In this document: positions 1 to 8,993 of the stretch, piece by piece | How the letters are laid out: each line of letters opens with the position of its first letter | How positions within the stretch are numbered: position 1 is the stretch's first letter | Origin: Paenibacillus sp. FSL M7-0420 | GTDB lineage: Bacteria > Bacillota > Bacilli > Paenibacillales > Paenibacillaceae | NCBI RefSeq assembly: GCF_038002345.1 | Contig: NZ_JBBOCJ010000001.1 | Span: 1,798,001-1,862,000, forward strand | Length of the DNA stretch: 64,000 nt | Direction of reading: 5' to 3' | Translations under genes and position numbers: made by a program | Notes under the pieces: model-generated | The model's database searches: none | Told to the model about the DNA's origin: nothing | Seen by the model: only the letters and a program-made list of their open reading frames with translations

Positions 1-150
1 GCGACCTACAAGGTCAACATCGAGTCGATCACCCAGCTCATCCGCGAGGCTGGCAAGATCCCGGCGCAGCGCAACACGCGCTATGACATCCTGCGGACGT
101 TCGAGGATGCGAATGCCAAGATTGATAATGATTTTGTGATGCAGAACTAG
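1..150 (+). CDS. C-terminal fragment of a CofH/MqnC-type radical SAM enzyme (partial)
   Basis: An open frame runs in from the left edge and ends at TAG 148-150, giving 49 residues. The segment LIREAGKIPAQRNTRYDIL resembles the C-terminal tail of the CofH-like radical SAM enzymes of the futalosine menaquinone pathway (MqnC or MqnE), where an [AG]-x-I-P-x-x-R-[ND]-T-x-Y pattern is usual. The radical-SAM cysteine motif would lie upstream, outside the window, so the assignment rests on this tail alone. It is followed 30 bp later by a strong terminator. MqnC is the better guess; MqnE is not excluded. Confidence 0.5.
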   Translation, partial: ATYKVNIESITQLIREAGKIPAQRNTRYDILRTFEDANAKIDNDFVMQN

Positions 151-180
151 AATATAGCTATACATCAACAGATCAATAAC

Positions 181-224
181 GGGGCTGTGCTACCTATAGG
201 TAGCACAGCCCCGTTATGTTTTTT
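181..224 (+). terminator. Rho-independent terminator after the first gene
   Basis: A perfect 14-bp stem (GGGGCTGTGCTACC, 181-194, with its complement 199-212) and a 4-nt TATA loop are followed by GTTATGTTTTTT. It ends transcription of the left-edge gene. Confidence 0.9.
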
Positions 225-318
225 GGAAACTATTGTTTCCTCCAGTTCCGAACAAGAAGTATATCAATGCTAAAACTACGCGAAAACCGAATAGCAATCG
301 TTACAGCGTCATGTAGCT

Positions 319-499
319 AATGTATACGAAAAACAGCATACATTGTGTTCACTTGCAGGCATATGGCCGAATGTATGCGGAAAACAACATACATTGTGCT
401 TGCTCACAGGCATATGGCCCGAATGTATGCGGAAAACAGCATACATTGTGCTCGCACGCAGGCGCATAACCCGAATGTATATGAAAAACAGCATATATT
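319..499. repeat. Array C: four tandem units of 51-52 bp with palindromic cores
   Basis: The core AATGTATGCGGAAAACAGCA plus TACATT is an inverted repeat (AATGTATGC / GCATACATT around an A-rich loop). It starts at 319, 370, 422 and 474, so the period is 51, 52 and 52 bp. The linkers carry a common CAGGCATATGGCC-like segment. The first and last cores are slightly diverged. It fills the otherwise empty 151-725 gap between a terminator and the yfkN promoter. No coding signal is convincing on either strand. Confidence 0.85.
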
Positions 500-640
500 G
501 AGCTGTATTTCCAGATAATCCCATTGTATTGGATTTTCGTTGTTTTTGTCATAGAGTTGTAAAATTTAATCGTTATATTTTACAAAAATAGCTGAAATAA
601 TGTGAGATTTTACACAACAATTTATAAGAGTTAATGGAAT

Positions 641-668
641 TTGATAGATTCATAGGGAAGGCTATGAT
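641..668 (+). promoter_or_regulatory. Probable sigma-A promoter of the yfkN-like gene
   Basis: TTGATA at 641-646 and TATGAT at 663-668 are separated by 16 bp. The start codon is about 58 bp downstream. Confidence 0.55.
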
Positions 669-725
669 ACAATTTTTCGGACAGTGGTAGAATAATCTAG
701 CAATCACAGGGAGGAAATTAGATTT

Positions 726-3700
726 ATGGGAGAGAGAAGATGGAACAAGCCGATAGCTTCTTTATTGGCTACCACAGTTCTGGCAGCACAGATGCTGGGC
801 GGAGTATTCAATGTTCCTGTGCTGGCGGCAGGAAAGGCTGAGGCTTCTCCGGTGATTAATCCGGGAACCATTAATTTACGCTTGATGAGCACCACTGATG
901 TTCATACGAATGTATATGGATGGGACTATTTCAAGGGTGCCGCCTCCGCGACTGTAGGTCTGGACCGTACTTCAACCTTGGTAAAGACTGCACGCAGTGA
1001 AGCAGAGGGCGAGTACAACCTTTTGCTGGATAATGGCGATTTAATTCAAGGAACACCGCTGGGAACGTATATGGCCCAAGTGTCTGATTTCAGGGAAAGT
1101 GAAGACCAGATTCATCCGATCATCGCAGCTATGAACCTGATGGGTTATGATGCAGCAACCTTTGGCAATCATGAATTCAATTATGGTTTGGATTATCTGG
1201 ACCGGACCGTTAAAGGCAATGTAAACAGCGCAACTTATAAGGAGTCTACGGGAGCGAAGTTCCCTTATGTGAATGCAAATATTTATAATGTGTCCGATAA
1301 TAATAATACATTTGAACCTTATAAAATCATCGATAAAGAGGTAAAGGACAGCAACGGCAACACCGTTACCATTAAAGTCGGCCTCCTGGGTCTGGTTACT
1401 CCTCAGATCATGGAGTGGGACAAGGTGAACCTGGAGCAAAAGGTTATTGCCAAAGATATTGTGGAAACGGCGAAGAAGTTTGTTCCTGAAATGAAGACGG
1501 CTGGTGCGGACGTTATCGTCGCCATGACTCATTCCGGGTTCGACGCTGCTGCCGCAGAAGGAACCGGAGCAGAGAATGTCATTAACCTGCTGAGCAAGGT
1601 TCCCGGCATTGATGCCATTACTTTCTCGCATACCCACAAGGTATTCCCGACGAACGGCGTTGACAGCGCGCTGGATGCGTCCTTCAAAGATCCGTCCACC
1701 AAGAAACCTTACAATAATGGTGTAGCTAAGGTAGATAACGTTAACGGACACATCAATGGGACTCCGGCAGTACAAGCAGGCTATGGCGGTGGTTACCTGG
1801 GCCTTATCGATCTGAAAATCGCCCAGAACAGCAGCGGCAAGTGGACAGTAGACAAAGCAGTCTCCAAGGCTTCTACGCGCTCTATTGCTGGCGCAGCCAT
1901 TGACACTGCTATTGACGATCTTGCCGGAGCAGCACATCAAGCTACGATTGATTATGTGAATCAACCGCTTGGTGTAACAACTACGCCGATGAACAGCTAC
2001 TTTGCATTGGTTCAGGATGATCCGACAGTCCAGCTCGTAACCTATGCCCAGCAGCAGTATGTATCTAACTTGATTCATACGAACGAGAATCTGGCCGACT
2101 ATAGAAACCTGCCGATCCTGAGCGTTGGTGCGCCATTCAAGGCTGGACGCAACGGCCCTGAGGAGTATACAGACATTAAGAAAGGCAGTCTTACGATTGC
2201 CAGCGCAAGCGATTTGTACTTGTATGACAACACACTCAAGGCGATTGTTGTTAACGGTGAAACCGTCAAGAATTGGGTAGAGATGAGCGCAGGAGCGTTC
2301 AACCGTATCAAGCCATCCATCTCCACCCCCCAGCCGCTTTTGAATTCAGCATTTGCTGTATTCAATTTCGATGTGATTGACGGGATCAAATATACAATTG
2401 ATGTTACCCGTCCTGCTAAATACATGCCTGATGGAACGCTTGTCGATAAGTCTTACAGCCGGGTAACCTCCATTACTTACAACGACCAGCCGCTGAACCT
2501 AGAGGATAAGTTCGTGGTCGTTACCAACAACTACCGTGCAAGCGGCGGCGGGAACTTCCCGGGTGTCAAAGGCGCTAACATGATCATTGATTCCCAGATG
2601 GAGAACCGCCAGGTGCTGATGGATTACATCAAGGAAGCGGGAACCGTTGATCCTACCGCAGACAACAACTGGTCGATTGCACCTATTGAAGGCAATGTTA
2701 CTGTAACATTCCCGTCTTCACCCAAAGCAGCAGCAGTCGCTCCTGCAAACATTACTGCTACGGGAACTCAAGATGTCAATAAATTTGAAATCTACAACCT
2801 TGATTTGAAAAAAGCTCCTCCAGTCCCAACGGGAGATGTTGAAGTCCATCTGCTGGGCATTAATGACTTCCACGGCCAACTGGACACTACCTCGGTGGTG
2901 AACGGAGAAGCTGTAGGAACGGCGGCTACACTTGCAGCTTATTTGAAGGAAGCCCGTGCCAAATATGAGCATTCGCTGCTGTTCCATAACGGCGATTCTG
3001 TGGGCGCATCCGCTCCGGTATCTTCGCTGGAACGCGACAAGCCTACAATGGAATGGATGAACCTCATGAAGTTCGACGTCGGCACCCTGGGCAACCATGA
3101 ATTTGACCAAGGTGTTGAGGCGATGAAGGCTCAAATCTATGGCGGTAAAGACCCTAAGAATGAGAAAGTCGTCCATAACGGCGCGGATTTCGATTATATC
3201 AATGCCAACGCAGTAGACAGTACTACTGGCAAACCTATTATCACTCCTTATGTAGTAAAAGAAGTTGGCGGCGTGAAAATTGGCTTCATCGGAGTGGTGA
3301 CCAAAGCAACGCCAAGCAAAGTATCGCCAGCCGGTACAGCCGGTGTGAAATTCCTGAGTGCCGAGGAAGAGGTCGCGGCGATTGAGAAATATGCGGCCGA
3401 GCTGAATGCTCAAGGCGTCAAGACGATCGTAGTGCTTGCCCATGATCCGGCAACAACCAAGGTTGATCCGGTTACCAAAAAGAATGTATCCACCGGCGAA
3501 GCTGTAGATCTGGCTAATGCGCTTCCTGCCAATTCCCCGGTTGATGTCATCGTAGCCGGAGACAACCATGGCTATGCCAATGATACGGTGAACGGTAAGC
3601 TGATCGTTCAGGCTTACTCTTACGGAACGGCTTTCGAAGACATCAAGCTGGTGATTGACGGAGCTACAGGTACAGTGAAGAGTAAAACAGCTACTGTAAC

Positions 3701-5123
3701 GAACACGGTTCAGAGTAAAATCACACCGGATGCCGAAACCAAGGCGTTGGTGGACTACTATCTGAGTCGGCACCCTGAGCTGACTCAGCCTGTAGGAACT
3801 ACTGACGGTACAATTACCCGTACAGATGCCTACACTAAGGAATCAGCATTGGGTAATCTGATTGCAGATGCGATGCGCAGCGCTGATTTCGAAGACGGTT
3901 CTACGGTTCCTGCTGATTTCGCCTTCATGAACCCGGGCGGTATCCGTGCGGATCTTCCGAAGGGTAATGTAGCGTTCGGCGATCTGGCGAAGATTCAGCC
4001 ATTCGGCAACACGCTGGTGAAGCTGACGCTTACCGGTCAGCAGATCAAGACTCTGCTGCAGCAGCAATGGGCGGTTAAGGCTGACGGCACCGCAGACACG
4101 AAGACACTGCAAATCTCAGGTCTGAAATATACAGCCAACATGTATCTGCCGGTTGCAGAGCGTGTGGCTAACCTGACCAAGACAGACGGAACACCTATTG
4201 AAATGTCGAAGAGCTACACGGCTGTAGTCAATAATTTCATGGCTGCGGGCGGCGATAATTACAAGGTATTGACTGAGGCGAGCGCCTCGCTGGCCGGACC
4301 GATTGACCTGAATGTATTCTATGAATATATCGTCAAAACATTCAACGGCGGTGCGATCACGGCTGCCATTGAAGGCCGGATCACTAATGTGGAGAAAGAC
4401 CCTGGAACAGCTACTCCTAGTCCTAGCTCTACCCCTGGTACTGGATATAACCCGGGACCGGTTGTAACAGCAACGCCTAAGCCGACAGCTACACCATCGG
4501 CTACGCCAGCAGCCTCTGCTACACCAGCTCCTGTGGCTACACCGGCACCTACAGCAACTCCTGCTGTACCTGTTGTAGCCTTCAAGGATCTGGGCAAGGT
4601 AGCCTGGGCCGCAGATGCCATTAATGTATTGGCAGCCAAAGGCATTATCAAAGGAATGGACGGCACAAACTTTGCACCCATGAAAAGTGTAACCCGTGCA
4701 GAATTCGTAACCATGCTGGTTCGTTCACTTGATTTGAGCAATTCGGCTTCACCTGCGAAATTCAGCGATGTGAAGCAGGGAGTCTGGTACTCGGGTACGA
4801 TTGCTGCGGCTGTCAATGCAGGTCTTGTAAAAGGCTCCGGCAACGGTAAATTCGAGCCGGGCCGTGAGATTACCCGCGAGGAAATGGCGATTATGATCGC
4901 GAATGCCCTTAAGGGTCAGCTGCAGCCGGTTGATGCTGCAACGTTGAACAAATTCACGGATAAGGGCAAGATTGCCCCTTACGCTCAGCAGGCAGTGGCA
5001 CAGCTGACTCAGATGGGTATCGTCAACGGTGTGGATGCCAAGCAGTTCGCACCGAAGAGTATGGCTAACCGTGCCCAGGCTGCGGTCATTATCTTCCGTA
5101 TGCTGGAGAACAAAGCTTCATAA
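726..5123 (+). CDS. yfkN: Bifunctional 2',3'-cyclic-nucleotide phosphodiesterase / 5'-nucleotidase with SLH anchor (YfkN-like)
   Basis: This 1465-aa exported enzyme carries two full nucleotidase modules. A signal peptide (about residues 1-35, ending VLAAG) is followed by metallophosphatase domain 1 (from LMSTTDVHTN, about 50, with NGDLIQGTPLG and GNHEFNYG) and its 5'-nucleotidase C-terminal domain. Domain 2 starts near 707 (LLGINDFHGQLD, HNGDSVGAS, GNHEFDQG, GDNHGY). A Pro/Thr/Ala linker (about 1226-1280) leads to three SLH repeats (from about 1284, 1345 and 1408) that should bind pyruvylated cell-wall polymer. Bacillus subtilis YfkN has a similar length and double-module plan but a different wall anchor. 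The likely role is extracellular nucleotide salvage of phosphate and nucleosides. The ATG at 726 follows GGGAGG at 709-714. Confidence 0.93.
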   Translation: MGERRWNKPIASLLATTVLAAQMLGGVFNVPVLAAGKAEASPVINPGTINLRLMSTTDVHTNVYGWDYFKGAASATVGLDRTSTLVKTARSEAEGEYNLLLDNGDLIQGTPLGTYMAQVSDFRESEDQIHPIIAAMNLMGYDAATFGNHEFNYGLDYLDRTVKGNVNSATYKESTGAKFPYVNANIYNVSDNNNTFEPYKIIDKEVKDSNGNTVTIKVGLLGLVTPQIMEWDKVNLEQKVIAKDIVETAKKFVPEMKTAGADVIVAMTHSGFDAAAAEGTGAENVINLLSKVPGIDAITFSHTHKVFPTNGVDSALDASFKDPSTKKPYNNGVAKVDNVNGHINGTPAVQAGYGGGYLGLIDLKIAQNSSGKWTVDKAVSKASTRSIAGAAIDTAIDDLAGAAHQATIDYVNQPLGVTTTPMNSYFALVQDDPTVQLVTYAQQQYVSNLIHTNENLADYRNLPILSVGAPFKAGRNGPEEYTDIKKGSLTIASASDLYLYDNTLKAIVVNGETVKNWVEMSAGAFNRIKPSISTPQPLLNSAFAVFNFDVIDGIKYTIDVTRPAKYMPDGTLVDKSYSRVTSITYNDQPLNLEDKFVVVTNNYRASGGGNFPGVKGANMIIDSQMENRQVLMDYIKEAGTVDPTADNNWSIAPIEGNVTVTFPSSPKAAAVAPANITATGTQDVNKFEIYNLDLKKAPPVPTGDVEVHLLGINDFHGQLDTTSVVNGEAVGTAATLAAYLKEARAKYEHSLLFHNGDSVGASAPVSSLERDKPTMEWMNLMKFDVGTLGNHEFDQGVEAMKAQIYGGKDPKNEKVVHNGADFDYINANAVDSTTGKPIITPYVVKEVGGVKIGFIGVVTKATPSKVSPAGTAGVKFLSAEEEVAAIEKYAAELNAQGVKTIVVLAHDPATTKVDPVTKKNVSTGEAVDLANALPANSPVDVIVAGDNHGYANDTVNGKLIVQAYSYGTAFEDIKLVIDGATGTVKSKTATVTNTVQSKITPDAETKALVDYYLSRHPELTQPVGTTDGTITRTDAYTKESALGNLIADAMRSADFEDGSTVPADFAFMNPGGIRADLPKGNVAFGDLAKIQPFGNTLVKLTLTGQQIKTLLQQQWAVKADGTADTKTLQISGLKYTANMYLPVAERVANLTKTDGTPIEMSKSYTAVVNNFMAAGGDNYKVLTEASASLAGPIDLNVFYEYIVKTFNGGAITAAIEGRITNVEKDPGTATPSPSSTPGTGYNPGPVVTATPKPTATPSATPAASATPAPVATPAPTATPAVPVVAFKDLGKVAWAADAINVLAAKGIIKGMDGTNFAPMKSVTRAEFVTMLVRSLDLSNSASPAKFSDVKQGVWYSGTIAAAVNAGLVKGSGNGKFEPGREITREEMAIMIANALKGQLQPVDAATLNKFTDKGKIAPYAQQAVAQLTQMGIVNGVDAKQFAPKSMANRAQAAVIIFRMLENKAS

Positions 5124-5130
5124 GTTAAAG

Positions 5131-5197
5131 TTTCATGATCATGTGATCATGAAATGATTCAGAGGAAGGCCCGTGCTGAAATAGCACGGGCCCTTTT
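5131..5197 (+). terminator. Tandem hairpins / terminator after yfkN
   Basis: Two structures lie close together. The first is a perfect 11-bp palindromic stem TTTCATGATCA/TGATCATGAAA at 5131-5154. The second is a GC-rich terminator GGCCCGTGCT-GAAAT-AGCACGGGCC at 5168-5192 followed by CTTTT. Confidence 0.82.
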
Positions 5198-5227
5198 CTG
5201 GCCTGAGGACGGGCAGCTGTTTTGCGC

Positions 5228-5256
5228 TTGACGGAAGATAAGCTGAGATTTATAAT
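5228..5256 (+). promoter_or_regulatory. Sigma-A promoter of the thrS leader
   Basis: TTGACG (5228-5233), a 17-bp spacer and TATAAT (5251-5256) form a near-consensus promoter. It places the transcription start near 5263, about 370 nt ahead of the thrS start codon and so upstream of the whole T-box leader. Confidence 0.85.
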
Positions 5257-5264
5257 TGCCTTAA

Positions 5265-5587
5265 TTCATGTTATCAGCGTTGACAAAGATATGAACCGTT
5301 TGCTTTGGACCGTTTCAGAGAGAGGAAGCCTCAGGCTGCAACTTCCTCCGGTACCGGTATTGGTTTACCCCTTTGTAGCTGCGGTTATGAACTCCTGAAA
5401 GTTTCCGTACTCCGGAATCTTAATGGATAGTAAGAACCGCCGGTTCATGGCCGTTATCCCCATGCTAACGAAGGATTATATTCTGCAGTGAAGCTGAAGC
5501 ATAAGCAGCAATTGCAAGGATAGATCGAATTTGGGTGGAATCACGGGTGCAATCACTCGTCCCTTTGCGGGACGGGTGTTTTTTGTG
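5265..5587 (+). promoter_or_regulatory. T-box riboswitch (threonine) controlling thrS
   Basis: The long leader has the order expected of a T-box: a stem I region with GAGAGAGGAAG pairing to CTTCCTC (around 5316-5352), further hairpins, then a T-box core TTGGGTGGAATCACGGGTG (about 5531-5549). The terminator is CACTCGTCCC/GGGACGGGTG (5554-5578) followed by six Ts. The core can pair with the 5' arm of the terminator to form the antiterminator. The core departs from the usual GGGTGGtACCgCG at several bases. A Thr specifier codon (ACN) is expected; an ACT lies in GAACTCC after stem I, but I could not fold the leader to confirm it. Confidence 0.85.
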
Positions 5588-5636
5588 TGAAGAGTTCAGC
5601 GAAGTATAGCCCAACAAACCTTAGGAGGAAGTAATC

Positions 5637-7574
5637 ATGTCAGTAAATATTAAGCTTCCGGACGGATCGGTCCGGGAATACGCAGACGGCAGCAGCATTG
5701 ATGATGTAGCCGCCTCTATCAGCAGCGGACTGCGCAAGAACGCCGCAGCAGGCAAGCTCAACGGGATTGTCGTAGACCTGTCAACACCGCTGCAGGAAGG
5801 CGATCTGGTAGAGATCGTAACTCTGGATTCGCCGGAAGGTCTCGAAGTGATGCGCCACAGTACAGCTCACCTGATGGCGCAGGCAGTAAGACGCCTGTTC
5901 GGCACCAAGGAAGTGAAGCTTGGAGTAGGTCCTGTGATCGAAGACGGCTTCTATTATGATATGGACCTGGAGCATCCGCTCAATCCCGAGGATCTGCTGA
6001 AGATCGAGAAGGAAATGGACCGCATCGTCTCGGAGAATCTGCCGATTGTCCGCCATGAGGTCAGCCGGGGGGAAGCACTGGAGCGCTTCGGCGAGCTGGG
6101 TGATCCTTACAAGCTGGAGCTGATTGAAGCTCTGCCGGAAGACAGTGTCATCACCATCTATGAGCAGGGCGAATTCTTCGACCTTTGCCGTGGCCCGCAT
6201 TTGCCGTCTACTGCCAAGATCAAGGTATTCAAGCTGATGAATGTGGCCGGGGCTTACTGGCGCGGGGACAGCAAGAACAAGATGCTGCAGCGTGTCTACG
6301 GCACAGCCTGGATCAAGAAGGCACAGCTGGATGAGCATCTGCGCCTGCTGGAGGAAGCGAAGAAGCGCGACCACCGGAAGCTGGGCAAGGAGCTGGAGAT
6401 TTTCACCTTCAACCAGTTAGTTGGACAAGGCCTGCCAATCTGGCTGCCTAAGGGCGCGAAGCTGCGCAGTATTCTGGAGCGTTATATTGTGGATCTGGAA
6501 GCAAGCCTCGGATACCAGCATGTCTACACTCCTGTACTCGGGAACGTAGAGCTGTACAAGACTTCCGGCCACTGGGAGCACTACCAGGAAGATATGTTCC
6601 CTAAGATGACTATCGATAACGAAGAGTTCGTGCTCCGCCCGATGAACTGCCCGCATCATATGATGATCTACAAGAGCTCGATGCACAGCTACCGCGATCT
6701 GCCGATCCGTATTGCCGAGCTCGGGATTCAGCACCGTTATGAAATGTCGGGAGCCTTGACAGGTTTGCACCGTGTGCGTTCCATGACGCTGAATGATTCG
6801 CATATTTTCTGCCGTCTGGACCAGATCAAGAGCGAGTTCATCCGCGTGCTGGAATTAATTAAGCAGGTATACAGTGACTTCGGGATTGAAGATTACCGGT
6901 TCCGCCTCTCTTACCGTGATCCTAAGGATACTGAGAAATATTATGCCAACGACGAGATGTGGGAGACTGCACAGCGTATGCTGCGTGAGGTAGTCGAAGA
7001 AGCCGGTCTGCCGTTCTACGAAGCTGAAGGCGAAGCGGCCTTCTATGGTCCGAAGCTTGATGTGCAGATTAAGACTGTACTCGGTAAAGAAGAGACACTC
7101 TCGACCGTACAGATTGACTTCCTGCTGCCGGAGCGCTTTGAGCTGGAATATGTCGGCGACGACGGCCAGAAGCACCGCCCGGTGGTCCTGCACCGCGGGA
7201 TTCTGGGAACGATGGAACGGTTCGTAGCCTTCCTGCTGGAGAACTTTGCCGGTTCACTGCCGCTGTGGCTGTCCCCGCAGCAGGTGAAGATTATCCCGGT
7301 CTCGTCAGCCTTCGACGAATATGCGAAGGAAGTAGAAGCGAAGCTGCTGAAGAGCGGCATCCGTGCGGAAGTGGACTTACGCAATGAGAAGATGGGCTAC
7401 AAGATCCGTGAAGCTCAGCTTGAGAAGCTGCCATACATGTTCGTTGTCGGCGAGAACGAGATGAATGCGGGCAGCGTATCGATCCGCAAACGCGGCGAAG
7501 GCGACATCGGCGCCCGTCCGCTGCAAGAAGCCATTGATTCGCTTGCCCAGGAAATTGCCGGACGTGTAATCTAA
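5637..7574 (+). CDS. thrS: Threonyl-tRNA synthetase
   Basis: A 645-aa cytoplasmic class II synthetase that charges tRNA-Thr. The domain order is complete: an N-terminal TGS domain (1-62), the second editing-type domain with the HSTAH zinc motif (about 74-78), and the catalytic core with the MNCPHHM zinc/active-site motif (C335). Then follow the motif 2 region around [13 protein letters not shown], and the C-terminal anticodon-binding domain (from about 540). The ATG follows AGGAGG (5623-5628) at good spacing. It is monocistronic behind its own promoter and T-box, so uncharged tRNA-Thr should raise expression. Confidence 0.97.
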   Translation: MSVNIKLPDGSVREYADGSSIDDVAASISSGLRKNAAAGKLNGIVVDLSTPLQEGDLVEIVTLDSPEGLEVMRHSTAHLMAQAVRRLFGTKEVKLGVGPVIEDGFYYDMDLEHPLNPEDLLKIEKEMDRIVSENLPIVRHEVSRGEALERFGELGDPYKLELIEALPEDSVITIYEQGEFFDLCRGPHLPSTAKIKVFKLMNVAGAYWRGDSKNKMLQRVYGTAWIKKAQLDEHLRLLEEAKKRDHRKLGKELEIFTFNQLVGQGLPIWLPKGAKLRSILERYIVDLEASLGYQHVYTPVLGNVELYKTSGHWEHYQEDMFPKMTIDNEEFVLRPMNCPHHMMIYKSSMHSYRDLPIRIAELGIQHRYEMSGALTGLHRVRSMTLNDSHIFCRLDQIKSEFIRVLELIKQVYSDFGIEDYRFRLSYRDPKDTEKYYANDEMWETAQRMLREVVEEAGLPFYEAEGEAAFYGPKLDVQIKTVLGKEETLSTVQIDFLLPERFELEYVGDDGQKHRPVVLHRGILGTMERFVAFLLENFAGSLPLWLSPQQVKIIPVSSAFDEYAKEVEAKLLKSGIRAEVDLRNEKMGYKIREAQLEKLPYMFVVGENEMNAGSVSIRKRGEGDIGARPLQEAIDSLAQEIAGRVI

Positions 7575-7609
7575 TTCATTCTGCTCACTGAACCTCTGTT
7601 ATAAGCCTT

Positions 7610-7652
7610 ATGAGACCGCTATGGCGCGGTGTCATGTATAAAGTTTTGTGAA
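7610..7652 (+). terminator. Possible weak terminator after thrS
   Basis: A short GC-rich stem (ACCGC/GCGGT, extended imperfectly by TGA/TCA) is followed some 12 nt later by GTTTTG. The spacing to the T-run is poor, so the call is tentative. Confidence 0.3.
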
Positions 7653-7688
7653 TCGGGAAACCCTCGTACTATGGGGAGGGTTTAACTA

Positions 7689-8447
7689 ATGAACAAAATG
7701 GGCTTATACCAGAGGTTTTGGTGTCTTTTCGTCACGATCGTCCTTATGCTGACCGCTGCCGGGATCTTCCCGGACTACGCGCGGAAGTCAGTCCAGGCGA
7801 GAGGGATGGAGGACACTGCAGGGCAGCATGGAAGTAGCATACAGAAGCAGTCACCCGTTGATCGTCAGCAGGCAGGCTCAGCATCCCGTCTTGGAGGCTC
7901 TTCAAGAGCCGTACAGCCGGATGCCGCAGACAAAGCTGCTAAGCCAGAGGTACAGGCAGCTAAGCCTAAGAATGCTGTCAAAGCACCCGGCTCGGTACCG
8001 GTAGCCGCTCCGGCTCCAGAGCAGATTATCACCTCGCTGAAAGTAATGGCGACCGGCTATACAGCCGGATACGAATCCACAGGCAAGACCGCGAAGCATC
8101 CGGAGTACGGGATTACGTATTCAGGAGTGAAGGTACGGCGGGACAAGAATGCGGTATCCACGATTGCAGCGGACCCGAAGGTGCTGCCGCTGGGAAGTAT
8201 TTTATATATACCGGGTTACGGATATGGCATTGTGGCCGATACCGGATCGGCAATCAAAGGGCGCAAGATCGATCTCTACTTCAGCACCACCAAGCAGGTC
8301 TACAAAGAATGGGGCAAGAAGTCAGTCGTGGTTCAAGTGATTAAGCGCGGCGACGGCAAATGCACAGAAAGTATGCTGAAGAGCCTTGGCCACGCCATTC
8401 AGACTTATAATGCGGTTCCGCAATATTTGCTGGAAGAAGCTATTTAG
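7689..8447 (+). CDS. Exported 3D-domain protein, probable peptidoglycan-acting enzyme
   Basis: This 252-aa protein begins with a hydrophobic signal segment (about 10-30). A low-complexity Ala/Lys/Pro/Gln linker (about 40-110) leads to a C-terminal 3D (Asp-Asp-Asp) domain from about residue 117. The domain has the hallmark acidic positions in [16 protein letters not shown] and KGRKIDLYF. 3D domains adopt the double-psi barrel of MltA-like lytic transglycosylases and occur in Firmicute wall-remodelling proteins (YocH, YabE). The cleavage activity is inferred from the family only. The start at 7689 follows GGGGAGGG (7673-7680). Confidence 0.85.
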   Translation: MNKMGLYQRFWCLFVTIVLMLTAAGIFPDYARKSVQARGMEDTAGQHGSSIQKQSPVDRQQAGSASRLGGSSRAVQPDAADKAAKPEVQAAKPKNAVKAPGSVPVAAPAPEQIITSLKVMATGYTAGYESTGKTAKHPEYGITYSGVKVRRDKNAVSTIAADPKVLPLGSILYIPGYGYGIVADTGSAIKGRKIDLYFSTTKQVYKEWGKKSVVVQVIKRGDGKCTESMLKSLGHAIQTYNAVPQYLLEEAI

Positions 8448-8451
8448 AGGT

Positions 8452-8498
8452 TGCTCACGCCGGTCAAACCGGAGTTTGAATTTATTTTCACGTGAGCA
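8452..8498 (+). other. Hairpin downstream of the 3D-domain gene
   Basis: TGCTCACG (8452-8459) pairs with CGTGAGCA (8491-8498), enclosing a second small stem CCGGT-CAA-ACCGG. No T-run follows, so it may be a processing or attenuation structure rather than a terminator. Confidence 0.4.
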
Positions 8499-8580
8499 TG
8501 CATAATACAGCGGTCTGCTTCCCATAATATCGACTGGAGCAAATACTTGCTTCTTCCGATACAATAGGGAGGTGATTCTC

Positions 8581-8727
8581 GTGGCTAATTCCAAGAAACC
8601 AAAGGTACAAGAAAATTTCAAAACACCAAATGAAAAATACAATGCAGAGTTCGCTGTTGAAAATGACGGTGCTACTAAGCAAAGCAGCAATTCTATGACC
8701 AAACCGGCTCAGAAACCGCAGCAGTAA
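8581..8727 (+). CDS. Small hydrophilic 48-aa protein, gamma-SASP-like
   Basis: A GTG start at 8581 sits 5 nt after a perfect GGGAGGTGA (8567-8575), and the frame ends at TAA 8725-8727. The product starts MANSKKPKVQENF and is rich in Lys, Asn, Gln and Ser, with a YNAEFAVEND stretch. That stretch recalls the EFASET-type signature of gamma small acid-soluble spore proteins, although the repeated QNxQSA pattern is missing. It is followed by a clear terminator. The coding call rests on the ribosome binding site, the defined stop and the terminator. The spore role is a guess. Confidence 0.65.
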   Translation: MANSKKPKVQENFKTPNEKYNAEFAVENDGATKQSSNSMTKPAQKPQQ

Positions 8728-8758
8728 TGCTGGGTTCCCGGTAAGCTCCTGAAGCAAC

Positions 8759-8806
8759 AAGCTGTCCTGCCATGTCCGGATTACGGGCTGGAGGGCAGCT
8801 TTTTTA
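8759..8806 (+). terminator. Terminator after the 48-aa gene
   Basis: AAGCTGTCCT (8759-8768) pairs with AGGGCAGCTT (8792-8801), with one G-U pair, and leads into a run of Ts. Confidence 0.85.
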
Positions 8807-8993
8807 ATAGAATTTATATATTTTGGGTTATTTTATACAGCTATAATCTTACTTAATATTCCAGCTCTCTCGGTCTGGAGACGGAGATACGGTTCCTTCT
8901 TACGCCGCTGTTCTCCGCCGCAATCTTCCTGTAGACTAAGGTTATAAATGTTTACTGAGGAAGAGTTGTATTTACGACAAGGGGGATGACATT

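Noticed and set aside
1041..2078. 345-aa minus-strand frame inside yfkN
   Set aside because: Composition rich in Ile/Arg/Cys with no domain; a shadow of the nucleotidase gene, as is the similar frame at 2718-3773.
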